Positions 1 to 10,800 of a stretch of 15,437 nt of DNA are shown one piece after another. The stretch lies in assembly GCF_035916875.1 (NCBI RefSeq), contig NZ_JAXUHN010000027.1, forward strand, positions 1 through 15,437, written 5' to 3'. The notes beneath the pieces are model-generated. The model was not told the origin of the DNA and did not search any database. It saw only the letters and a list, made by a program, of their open reading frames with translations. Within the stretch, counting starts at the first letter, position 1. Every line of letters begins with the position of its first letter. Source of the stretch: Methylomicrobium sp035916875. GTDB lineage: Bacteria > Pseudomonadota > Gammaproteobacteria > Methylococcales > Methylomonadaceae. A program made the translations under genes and the position numbers.

Positions 1-207
1 TACCGTCCACAGTTCTATTTCAGAACAACCGACGTTACCGGCGCGGTGGATTTGCCGGAAGGCGTTGAAATGGTGATGCCGGGCGACAACATCGCCGTCG
101 ATATCACATTGATTTCGCCGATCGCGATGGAAGAAGGTTTGCGTTTTGCAATTCGCGAAGGCGGTCGCACGGTCGGTGCGGGCGTTGTGGCGTCAATCGT
201 TGAATAA
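1..207 (+). CDS. tuf: Elongation factor Tu, C-terminal end (partial, first tuf copy)
   Basis: EF-Tu is the cytoplasmic GTPase that carries aminoacyl-tRNA to the ribosomal A site. Only the last 68 residues are present, read in frame from base 1. They correspond to the C-terminal beta-barrel (domain III), which contacts the tRNA T-stem and EF-Ts. Recognisable pieces are YRPQFYFRTTDVTG, VEMVMPGDN and the near-terminal EGGRTVGAGVV, all closely matching E. coli EF-Tu. The reading frame ends TAA (205-207), followed directly by an in-frame TGA. The gene runs off the left edge, so start, promoter and GTPase domain are not visible. A second tuf copy begins at 15322 after fusA, as in the tufB/tufA pairs of many gammaproteobacteria. 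By position this one corresponds to tufB. Confidence 0.97.
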   Translation, partial: YRPQFYFRTTDVTGAVDLPEGVEMVMPGDNIAVDITLISPIAMEEGLRFAIREGGRTVGAGVVASIVE

Positions 208-228
208 TGATTGCAATTTAGTTACAAT
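200..228 (+). promoter_or_regulatory. Candidate sigma70 promoter for tRNA-Trp/secE/nusG
   Basis: TTGAAT (200-205) and TACAAT (223-228) are separated by 17 bases and match the -35 and -10 consensus at four and five of six positions. The -35 box overlaps the last codons of tuf. The predicted start would lie near 235, about 22 bases before the mature tRNA. This would let trpT-secE-nusG be transcribed apart from tuf, but read-through from tuf is equally possible. It is a motif match only. Confidence 0.45.
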
Positions 229-256
229 AAGCAGTTTTCTGTAGGTTTTTCGTAAC

Positions 257-332
257 AGGTCAGTAGCTCAATTGGTAGAGCAGCGGTCTCCAAAACCGCA
301 GGTTGGGGGTTCGAGACCCTCCTGGCCTGCCA
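257..332 (+). tRNA. trpT: tRNA-Trp (anticodon CCA)
   Basis: This is a 76-base cloverleaf with an encoded 3' CCA (330-332). The acceptor stem pairs AGGTCAG (257-263) with CTGGCCT (322-328), with one G-U pair, and the discriminator is G329. The anticodon stem is GCGGT/ACCGC around the loop CTCCAAA, so the anticodon is CCA (290-292), which reads UGG as tryptophan. The T loop carries the usual GGTTCGAGACC. It lies between tuf and secE, 44 bases before the secE ATG, and is probably co-transcribed with secE and excised by tRNA processing. That would create the 5' end of the secE message. In E. coli trpT lies elsewhere (in rrnC), while the tuf-tRNA-Trp-secE order is common in other gammaproteobacteria. 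Confidence 0.97.
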
Positions 333-375
333 TTTACGAATATCACCACAAGCATTTTTGCTGACTTTAAAAAAT

Positions 376-756
376 ATGAATACTCAAGCTGAAGCGCAGA
401 CATCAATACTGGATATTGTAAAACAAGTTTTTTCCGCGGTATTGGTGGTTGGTGGCGTTGCTGCATTCTATTATTTTGCGGAGCAGGTGCAGTTGATATA
501 CCGTGTGCTTGGCTTGATTGTGATCGTAGCGGCGGTACTGGTCATGATGCTGACGACCGAATTAGGTCGTTCCGTATGGGCTTTTGCGCAAGAATCAAAA
601 GTCGAGGTTAGAAAAGTTGTCTGGCCGACAAAAGATGAAACCACGCGGACAACATTAATGGTGTTTACGATGGTGACGGTGGTTGCGTTGATCCTTTGGT
701 TGCTGGATATGTTTCTTTTTTGGGGTGTGCGTCTTTTAACGGGCCAAGGCGGGTAA
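376..756 (+). CDS. secE: Preprotein translocase subunit SecE
   Basis: SecE is the small essential subunit that clamps SecY in the inner-membrane SecYEG protein-conducting channel. The product is 126 residues, close to the 127 of E. coli. It shows the three-helix gammaproteobacterial form. Hydrophobic segments lie at about residues 16-35, 41-60 and 94-117. Between the second and third is the conserved amphipathic stretch (about 68-92) with the signature VVWPTKDE at 81-88. I chose the ATG at 376 rather than an in-frame TTG at 358, because MNTQ gives family length and TTG adds only six unsupported residues. Neither start has a convincing Shine-Dalgarno. secE ends four bases before nusG, the usual secE-nusG pair. 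Identity is certain; the start is fairly sure. Confidence 0.95.
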   Translation: MNTQAEAQTSILDIVKQVFSAVLVVGGVAAFYYFAEQVQLIYRVLGLIVIVAAVLVMMLTTELGRSVWAFAQESKVEVRKVVWPTKDETTRTTLMVFTMVTVVALILWLLDMFLFWGVRLLTGQGG

Positions 757-760
757 TCGG

Positions 761-1294
761 ATGGCATTGCGATGGTATGTGGTGCATGCTTACTCAAATT
801 ACGAGGGTAAAGTTAAGCAGGCTCTAGAAGAAAGAATCAAAAGAGAAGGATTAGAGCAATATTTCGGCAAGATCTTGGTTCCGACTGAAGAGATCGTCGA
901 AATGCGCTTGGGGCAGCAACGGAAAAGCGAAAGAAAATTTTTCCCGGGTTATGTGTTGGTGCAAATGGAATTGACCGATGAAACCTGGCATTTGGTGCGT
1001 GATGTGCCGAGAGTCTTGGGTTTTATCGGTGGTACCTCGGATAGGCCCGCGCCGATTTCCGAGAAGGAAGCGATGTCGATCTTGAATCGGGTCGAAGAAG
1101 GCATCAACAAACCAAGGCCTAAAATTCTGTTTGAAGTCGGTGAAGTGATCCGGATTATCGATGGGCCGTTTAAAGATTTCAACGGTGCCGTCGAAGAAGT
1201 CAATTACGAAAAAAGTAAATTGAAATTGTCTGTTTTGATATTTGGACGATCCACGTCAGTTGAGTTGGGTTTCAATCAGGTCGAAAAAGGCTGA
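761..1294 (+). CDS. nusG: Transcription termination/antitermination factor NusG
   Basis: NusG binds RNA polymerase at the beta' clamp, suppresses pausing, and through its C-terminal domain contacts either Rho or ribosomal protein S10. The product is 177 residues (181 in E. coli). The NGN domain spans about 1-115, beginning RWYVVHAYS and containing the conserved RKSERKFFPGYVLVQM (54-69) and GFIGGTSDRPAPIS (87-100). A KOW domain follows (about 124-177) with FEVGE, DGPFKDFNG and IFGRSTSVEL. Phe161 corresponds to E. coli Phe165, which contacts Rho and S10. GGCGGG-type sequence just upstream provides a modest ribosome-binding site, overlapping the end of secE. The gene is followed by an intrinsic terminator, so secE-nusG probably forms its own transcription unit. 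Confidence 0.98.
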   Translation: MALRWYVVHAYSNYEGKVKQALEERIKREGLEQYFGKILVPTEEIVEMRLGQQRKSERKFFPGYVLVQMELTDETWHLVRDVPRVLGFIGGTSDRPAPISEKEAMSILNRVEEGINKPRPKILFEVGEVIRIIDGPFKDFNGAVEEVNYEKSKLKLSVLIFGRSTSVELGFNQVEKG

Positions 1295-1318
1295 GAAATT
1301 ACAATTGAGTATTAACTG

Positions 1319-1348
1319 AATCCCTGTCTGCATAAGGCGGGGATTTTT
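1319..1348 (+). terminator. Intrinsic terminator after nusG
   Basis: AATCCCTGTC (1319-1328) pairs with GGCGGGGATT (1336-1345) in a 10-bp stem including two G-U pairs and a 7-base loop. The run of T at 1344-1348 follows at once. It lies 24 bases after the nusG stop and 48 before rplK, matching the transcript boundary known between nusG and rplK in E. coli. Weak pairs in the upper stem may make it leaky. Confidence 0.8.
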
Positions 1349-1357
1349 GTGTCTAGG

Positions 1358-1381
1358 GGGAGCAGAAATGCGTTTGCACCC
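1358..1381 (+). promoter_or_regulatory. Hairpin in rplK leader, possible L1 autoregulatory site
   Basis: GGG (1358-1360) pairs with CCC (1379-1381). After an A-A opposition, GCAGA (1362-1366) pairs with TTTGC (1373-1377, one G-U), leaving a 6-base loop. It ends just before the rplK Shine-Dalgarno GGAG (1387-1390). In E. coli, L1 represses rplK-rplA translation by binding a hairpin in this place. The position fits, but I have not matched the known L1 recognition bases, so the role is inferred. Confidence 0.35.
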
Positions 1382-1395
1382 AATTTGGAGTAACA

Positions 1396-1827
1396 ATGGC
1401 TAAAAAAATTACAGCATACATCAAACTGCAAGTCAAAGCAGGTGAAGCGAACCCAAGTCCACCGGTTGGTCCGGCATTGGGTCAGCGCGGCGTTAACATC
1501 ATGGAGTTTTGCAAGGCATTCAATGCGAAGACCCAAGACGTTGAAAAAGGCTTGCCGTTGCCTGTTGTGATCACCGTTTACAGTGACCGCAGTTTTACCT
1601 TCATCACCAAGACCCCGCCAGCGACGATTCTGTTGAAAAAAGCCAGCGGCATCAAGAGTGGCAGCAGCAATCCGAACACCAAAAAGGTCGGCACCGTAAC
1701 GCGTGCACAATTGGAAGAAATTGCGAAGACCAAAATGGAGGATTTGAATGCGGCAAATCTGGAAGCTGCGGTCAAAACGATTGCCGGCAGCGCGCGCAGC
1801 ATGGGCTTGAATGTGGAGGGCTTATAA
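1396..1827 (+). CDS. rplK: 50S ribosomal protein L11
   Basis: L11 binds the GTPase-associated region of 23S rRNA (around helices 43/44) with L10 and L7/L12, where elongation factors act. It is also needed for RelA-dependent stringent signalling. The product is 143 residues (142 in E. coli). The N-terminal domain (about 1-70) has the proline-rich helix PSPPVGPALGQRGVNI (20-35), the thiostrepton-contact region. A linker follows, then the rRNA-binding C-terminal domain (about 75-141) with TPPATILLKKA and GTVTRAQLEEIA. The ATG has a good Shine-Dalgarno GGAG (1387-1390) five bases upstream. The stop TAA shares its last A with the ATG of rplA, indicating translational coupling. I found no convincing promoter between the nusG terminator and this gene. 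Confidence 0.98.
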   Translation: MAKKITAYIKLQVKAGEANPSPPVGPALGQRGVNIMEFCKAFNAKTQDVEKGLPLPVVITVYSDRSFTFITKTPPATILLKKASGIKSGSSNPNTKKVGTVTRAQLEEIAKTKMEDLNAANLEAAVKTIAGSARSMGLNVEGL

Positions 1828-2522
1828 TGGCCAAGTTATCTAAAAAAGCAAAATTAATTAAAAGCAAGGTCGAAAGAACCAAGCAATATTCGATCACGGA
1901 CGCTGTTGCGTTGCTGAAAGAACTGGGCACAGCCAAGTTCAGCGAATCGATTGATGTCAGTGTGAATTTGGGTGTCGATCCGCGCAAATCCGACCAAAAC
2001 GTTAGAGGCGCAACCGTGCTGCCGAATGGCACCGGTAAAAGCGTACGCGTTGCGGTGTTTACTCAAGGCCCGAATGCAGATGCGGCCAGAGCGGCTGGCG
2101 CGGATATCGTCGGTATGGATGACCTCGGCGACCAAGTCAAAAAAGGCGAATTGAATTTCGATGTGGTGATCGCTTCTCCTGACGCGATGCGTGTGGTCGG
2201 CCAGTTAGGTCAAATTCTGGGGCCGCGCGGTCTGATGCCGAATCCGAAAGTCGGCACCGTGACACCCGATGTTGCGACAGCGGTCAAAAATGCAAAATCC
2301 GGCCAGGTGCGTTACCGTACCGACAAAGCTGGCATCATCCATTGCACGCTCGGCAAAATTAGTTTCGATGCGGCGGCGATTCAGGGCAACCTGGAAGCGT
2401 TGCTGGCGGATCTTAGAAAAGCCAAGCCTGCAACTTCAAAAGGTATTTACATCAAAAAAATTACCTTGTCCTCAACGATGGGTCCGGGCCTGTGGCTGGA
2501 TCAAAACAGTCTTTCAAGTTAA
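1827..2522 (+). CDS. rplA: 50S ribosomal protein L1
   Basis: L1 binds helices 76-78 of 23S rRNA and forms the mobile L1 stalk that helps move deacylated tRNA out of the E site. In E. coli it also represses translation of its own rplK-rplA message. The product is 231 residues (234 in E. coli). It has the usual two-domain form. The first domain is split between the N-terminus and the C-terminal end (KGIYIKKITLSSTMGPG). The inserted domain II lies around residues 68-160 and includes GQILGPRGLMPNPK, the most conserved L1 motif. The start ATG overlaps the rplK TAA by one base, and a strong GGAGGG (1815-1820) inside rplK serves as ribosome-binding site, so the two are probably made in equal amounts. 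Confidence 0.98.
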   Translation: MAKLSKKAKLIKSKVERTKQYSITDAVALLKELGTAKFSESIDVSVNLGVDPRKSDQNVRGATVLPNGTGKSVRVAVFTQGPNADAARAAGADIVGMDDLGDQVKKGELNFDVVIASPDAMRVVGQLGQILGPRGLMPNPKVGTVTPDVATAVKNAKSGQVRYRTDKAGIIHCTLGKISFDAAAIQGNLEALLADLRKAKPATSKGIYIKKITLSSTMGPGLWLDQNSLSS

Positions 2523-2533
2523 GGCTGTAAAGA

Positions 2534-2711
2534 CTTTGGGTTGCCGGTAATTACGGCAACCGTCAAAGACCGCAGGTGTTGCATAAACTTAATTTCCTGC
2601 GCAGACGGAAGCTGGAACCTAATAAACTGGGGAAAGGGACCGTAAGGTGCATCCTAAGAGATGCGTTTCATCACGCTGGATGAATATCCAGTCACTTACC
2701 GGAGGTAGGCT
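2534..2711 (+). promoter_or_regulatory. Structured rplJ leader, probable L10(L12) autoregulatory RNA
   Basis: The rplA-rplJ gap is rich in helices. A long hairpin pairs CTTTG (2534-2538) and GGTTGCCG (2539-2546) with CGGCAACC (2554-2561) and CAAAG (2564-2568), with a two-base bulge. Next, AGGT (2574-2577)/ACCT (2617-2620) encloses TTTCC (2593-2597)/GGAAG (2607-2611, one G-U). Then a three-way junction can form: GTAAG (2642-2646)/CTTAC (2695-2699) closes over GCATC/GATGC (2649-2664) and CTGGAT/ATCCAG (2676-2691). The closing stem abuts the rplJ Shine-Dalgarno. In E. coli the L10-L7/L12 complex binds the rplJ leader and represses rplJL translation. This placement makes the same role likely here, though the exact binding site is not identified. 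No U-tract follows any hairpin, so this is not a terminator. Confidence 0.65.
2701..2706 (+). promoter_or_regulatory. rplJ ribosome-binding site
   Basis: GGAGGT lies five bases before the GTG at 2712 and fixes that codon as the rplJ start. Its first G residues can be drawn into the stem that closes the leader's three-way junction, a plausible way to control access of the ribosome. Confidence 0.8.
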
Positions 2712-3206
2712 GTGGCACTAAATTTAGACGGCAAGAAAGCTGTTGTCGAAGAAGTCGCTGTATATGCCGCTAAAGCATTTTCTGCCGTCGCTGCAGAATA
2801 TCGTGGTTTAAGCGTAACGGAATTGACCGAACTGCGTAAAACCGCGAGAGAGACGGGCGTATATCTGCGGGTGGTCAAAAACACCCTGGCAAGACGCGCA
2901 GTCGCCGGAACCGAATTCGAATGCATGCAATCCGGACTGGTCGGTCCATTGCTGTTGGCATTCTCAATGGAAGATCCAGGTTCGGCAGGGCGATTGATTC
3001 ACAATTTTGCCAAAACGCACGACAAGTTAATTACTAAAGTCGTTGCGATCGGCGGTCAGGCCTATGGTCCTGCCGAATTGGCTCGTTTGGCGAGCTTGCC
3101 GACGCGCGATCAAGGTATCGGCATGCTGATGTCTGTCATGAAGGCGCCAGTCGGCAAATTGGCCCGCACCTTGGCGGCGGTCAGAGACCAGAAAGAAGCG
3201 GCATAA
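2712..3206 (+). CDS. rplJ: 50S ribosomal protein L10
   Basis: L10 anchors the L7/L12 stalk to the 23S GTPase-associated region beside L11 and recruits elongation and initiation GTPases. In E. coli, in complex with L7/L12, it also represses its own operon. The product is 164 residues (165 in E. coli). The rRNA-binding N-terminal domain (about 1-130) contains AAEYRGLSVTELTELR and VYLRVVKNTLARRA, both diagnostic. The C-terminal helix (about 133-164, from DQGIGMLMSVM to the end) is where L7/L12 dimers dock. The start is GTG, chosen because GGAGGT stands five bases upstream and MALNL aligns with family N-termini. rplL follows after 44 bases, and the two are certainly co-transcribed. Confidence 0.98.
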   Translation: MALNLDGKKAVVEEVAVYAAKAFSAVAAEYRGLSVTELTELRKTARETGVYLRVVKNTLARRAVAGTEFECMQSGLVGPLLLAFSMEDPGSAGRLIHNFAKTHDKLITKVVAIGGQAYGPAELARLASLPTRDQGIGMLMSVMKAPVGKLARTLAAVRDQKEAA

Positions 3207-3250
3207 GCTTGCGTTAACCCGTTACAACAAATTTTTAGAGGTATATTAAG

Positions 3251-3619
3251 ATGGCAGTATCAAAAGAAGACATCCTGGAAGCGGTTGCGAATATGACCGT
3301 GATGGAAATCGTTGATTTGATTTCAGCGATGGAAGAAAAATTCGGCGTCACTGCGGCTGTTGCGGTTGCGGCGCCTGCTGCAGGACCCGCAGCGGTTGTT
3401 GAAGAGCAAACCGAATTCGATGTCATCTTGACTGGCTTCGGCGAAAATAAAGTCGGCGTCATCAAAGCGGTTCGCACCATCACCGGTCTGGGTCTGAAAG
3501 AAGCGAAAGACGCAGTAGAAGGCGTTCCAACCACTCTGAAAGAAGGCGTTTCAAAAGCCGAAGCGGAAGAGTTCAAGAAACAATTGTTGGAAGCTGGCGC
3601 AACCGTCGATATCAAATAA
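3251..3619 (+). CDS. rplL: 50S ribosomal protein L7/L12
   Basis: L7/L12 is the multicopy stalk protein that recruits and stimulates EF-Tu, EF-G, IF2 and RF3. The product is 122 residues (121 in E. coli). It has the standard three parts. The N-terminal dimerisation helices (about 1-33) bind L10. An Ala/Pro/Val-rich hinge occupies about 34-52. The globular C-terminal domain (about 53-122) carries the factor-binding surface, including NKVGVIKAVRTITGLGLKEA at 67-86. The ATG follows an AGAGG-type site 9 bases upstream. More L7/L12 than L10 is needed per ribosome, usually achieved by stronger translation of this cistron. The attenuator-like hairpins after the gene would lower rpoBC expression relative to rplJL. 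Confidence 0.99.
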   Translation: MAVSKEDILEAVANMTVMEIVDLISAMEEKFGVTAAVAVAAPAAGPAAVVEEQTEFDVILTGFGENKVGVIKAVRTITGLGLKEAKDAVEGVPTTLKEGVSKAEAEEFKKQLLEAGATVDIK

Positions 3620-3657
3620 TTTCATTTGATCAATCCCGGCGCAAGCCAAATGAGTAC

Positions 3658-3687
3658 GGCTGGTGATAGAATTATCACCGGCCTTTT
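3658..3687 (+). terminator. Attenuator-like terminator between rplL and rpoB
   Basis: GGCTGGTGATA (3658-3668) pairs with TATCACCGGCC (3673-3683) over 11 bp with one G-U pair, closed by a GAAT tetraloop and followed by TTTT (3684-3687). E. coli has a partial terminator in this gap that lets only part of the rplJL transcription enter rpoBC. The position, strong stem and short U-tract fit the same role. Confidence 0.75.
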
Positions 3688-3714
3688 ACTGTTTCCAGTC
3701 GAAAAACAGTAAAA
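3684..3714 (+). repeat. Second perfect hairpin directly abutting the attenuator
   Basis: TTTTACTGTTT (3684-3694) is the exact reverse complement of AAACAGTAAAA (3704-3714), giving an 11-bp stem with a 9-base loop. Its 5' arm begins with the four T residues that form the U-tract of the preceding terminator, so the two helices are back to back with no spacer. In E. coli an RNase III processing site lies in this gap; a stacked double hairpin could play that part here. AAAACAGT occurs twice in a row (3703-3710 and 3712-3719). Confidence 0.6.
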
Positions 3715-3745
3715 ACAGTCCATGACGAAAAGGTTTGGAATCGAT

Positions 3746-7822
<4,077 letters not shown>

Positions 7823-7849
7823 CAGCCAGCTGGCAAGTAAACGCTAGCC

Positions 7850-7871
7850 CGTCCCGGAACATTCCGGGACG
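7850..7871 (+). repeat. Strong hairpin in the rpoB-rpoC gap
   Basis: CGTCCCGGA (7850-7858) and TCCGGGACG (7863-7871) form a perfect 9-bp GC-rich stem around an ACAT loop. The next bases are TATTTAAATTTAAAG, not a T-run, so it should not terminate transcription. It lies 13 bases before the rpoC Shine-Dalgarno. It could act in message stability, processing or spacing of translation; nothing in the sequence decides between these. Confidence 0.75.
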
Positions 7872-7884
7872 TATTTAAATTTAA

Positions 7885-7890
7885 AGAGGA
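7885..7890 (+). promoter_or_regulatory. rpoC ribosome-binding site
   Basis: AGAGGA stands seven bases before the TTG at 7898. This spacing supports TTG as the rpoC start. The next in-frame ATG at 7910 would leave a spacing of 19 bases and cut off the conserved MKDL. Confidence 0.75.
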
Positions 7891-7897
7891 TAAACTC

Positions 7898-10800
7898 TTG
7901 AAAGATTTAATGAATTTTTTGAAGCGCCAAGGCCGTGCCGAAGATTTCGACGGCATCCGCATTGGCTTGGCATCGCCCGACATGATCCGCGCTTGGTCTT
8001 ATGGTGAGGTCAAAAAACCCGAGACGATCAATTACCGCACTTTCAAGCCTGAGCGCGATGGTCTGTTCTGCGCGAAGATCTTCGGGCCGGTCAGCGACTA
8101 TGAATGCTTGTGCGGTAAATACAAAAGACTGAAGCACCGCGGCGTAATCTGCGAAAAATGCGGCGTCGAAGTGACCTTGTCGAAAGTCCGCCGTGAACGA
8201 ATGGGCCATATCGAATTGGCCAGCCCGGTTGCGCATATTTGGTTTCTGAAGTCATTACCGTCGCGGATTGCATTATTGCTCGACATGACGCTACGCGAAA
8301 TCGAGCGCGTGTTGTATTTCGAATCGTTCGTGGTGCTTGATCCGGGTTTGACTCCATTGAACAAGGGTCAATTGTTGACTGACGACGAATATCTCGATGC
8401 AGTCGAGATGCACGGCGATGATTTCATTGCGAAGATGGGCGCCGAGGCGATCTATGACTTGTTGAAAGCTATCGACCTAAAAGAAGAGGTCAATGTCCTG
8501 CGCGAGGAAATCAATTCGACCAACTCCGAAACCAAGATAAAAAAATATTCGAAACGCTTGAAGGTGATCGACTCGCTGCTGAGTTCCAGAAACCGGCCGG
8601 AATGGATGATCCTGAAAGTGTTGCCTGTCCTGCCGCCCGAGTTGCGCCCATTGGTCCCGTTGGACGGCGGCCGCTTCGCGACTTCCGATCTGAACGATCT
8701 GTATCGCCGCGTGATCAACCGGAACAACCGGCTGAACCGACTTCTGGATCTGAATGCGCCGGACATTATCGTGCGCAACGAAAAGCGCATGCTGCAGGAA
8801 TCGGTTGATGCCTTGCTCGACAACGGCCGTCGCGGCCGTGCGATTACCGGCACCAACCGCCGTCCGCTTAAGTCTTTGGCCGATATGATCAAAGGCAAGC
8901 AGGGGCGTTTCCGGCAAAACCTGCTCGGCAAGCGCGTCGACTACTCCGGCCGTTCGGTTATCGTGGTCGGTCCGACCTTGCGTCTGCATCAGTGTGGCCT
9001 GCCGAAAAAGATGGCGTTGGAATTATTCAAACCGTTCATCTTCAGTAAGTTGCAGTTCCGCGGCCATGCGACCACCATCAAGGCGGCCAAAAAAATGGTC
9101 GAACGCGAAGGCGCCGAAGTGTGGGATATTCTCGAGGAAGTGATCCGCGAGCATCCAATTTTGCTGAATCGGGCACCGACTTTGCATCGTCTGGGCATTC
9201 AGGCGTTCGAGCCGATTCTGATCGAAGGCAAGGCGATTCAATTGCATCCGTTGGTCTGTAGCGCGTTCAACGCTGACTTCGACGGCGACCAGATGGCGGT
9301 ACATATTCCGTTGTCGCTCGAAGCGCAGCTCGAAGCCAGAACGCTGATGATGGCGACGAATAACATTTTGTCGCCGGCGAACGGCGAACCGGTGATTAAC
9401 CCGTCGCAGGACGTGGTTTTGGGCTTGTATTACATCAGTCGGCAGAAAGTCAATGCGAAAGGCGCGGACAGCATCTTCGTAAGCGTCGGCGAAGTTCAGA
9501 AAGCCTTGATGGAAAAAACGGTCGAGCTGCAGTCGAAAATTCAACTGCGGATCACCGAAAGAAGCAAGGCTGAAAACGGCGACATCATCGAAAATACGCA
9601 TCGTGTCGAAACAACGGTCGGCCGCGCGCTGATCTGGGATATCGTACCCGAGTTGATGCCGTTTGAATTGGTCAACTGCGATATGACCAAAAAGAACATC
9701 TCGCGTCTGATCAATTATTGTTACCGCTATCTCGGCAATAAGGATACCGTCGTTCTGGCTGACCAGCTGATGTATCTCGGTTTCCGCTATGCAACAATCT
9801 CCGGCGTGTCATTTGGCGTCGAGGACATGGCGATTCCGGCGAAGAAAGTCGACATCATCAAGGGCGCCGAAGCAGAGGTCAGTGAGATTCAAAGCCAGTA
9901 TGCGTCCGGCCTGGTTACCGACGGCGAACGGTATAATAAGGTTGTCGATATCTGGTCACATGCGAACGATCAGGTCGCGAAAGTGATGATGGACGGCCTC
10001 GGCGAGGAATCTGTCGAAAATGCCGAAGGTCAACTCGTTAAGCAAAAATCGTTCAACTCGATCTTCATGATGGCTGAATCGGGTGCGCGGGGTTCCGCAG
10101 CGCAGATTCGTCAGTTGGCCGGGATGCGCGGTTTGATGGCGAAGCCGGACGGCTCGATCATCGAAACGCCGATCACCGCGAACTTCCGTGAAGGTCTGGA
10201 CGTATTGCAATACTTCATCTCGACCCATGGGGCACGTAAAGGTTTGGCCGATACCGCATTGAAAACCGCGAACTCCGGCTATCTGACTCGCCGTCTGGTC
10301 GACGTTGCACAGGATCTGGTGATTACCGGCGAGGATTGCGGCACCGAAAACGGCTTGATCATGACTCCGATCATCGAAGGCGGAGATGTCGTCGAGCCGT
10401 TGTCTGAACGCGTGTTGGGGCGGGTCGCGGCGATGGATGTGCTGGATGCGTCCGGTGAAAACGTGGTTGTGCCGGCGGGCACCTTGCTGAATGAGCATTG
10501 GGTCGGCGTGCTCGAAGAGCAAAGCATCGACCAGGTGATGGTGCGTTCGATCATTACCTGCGAAAACCGTTACGGCGTCTGTGCGTCTTGCTATGGCCGG
10601 GACCTGGGGCGCGGCCATCGGGTTAATATCGGCGAAGCGGTCGGCGTGATCGCGGCGCAATCGATCGGTGAGCCGGGTACACAGTTGACGATGCGGACCT
10701 TCCACATCGGTGGGGCAGCGTCCCGGTCGGCTGCGATCAGCAACGTTCAGGTCAAGTCGTCAGGTACTGTGCGCTTGAGCAACCTGAAATCGGTCAGCAA

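Noticed and set aside
358..375. TTG start adding six residues to SecE
   Set aside because: The ATG at 376 gives the family length; the extension has no support.
1300..1305. TACAAT considered as -10 box of an rplK promoter
   Set aside because: No -35-like hexamer at 16-18 bases upstream, and the nusG terminator lies between it and rplK.
2534..2568. Hairpin after rplA considered as a terminator
   Set aside because: No T-run follows the stem, and rplJ translation control is expected in this leader, so it is treated as part of the rplJ leader.
3722..3745. Upstream ATG adding eight residues to RpoB
   Set aside because: It has no Shine-Dalgarno, lies directly after a hairpin, and the extra residues are not part of the conserved N-terminus, which begins at 3746.
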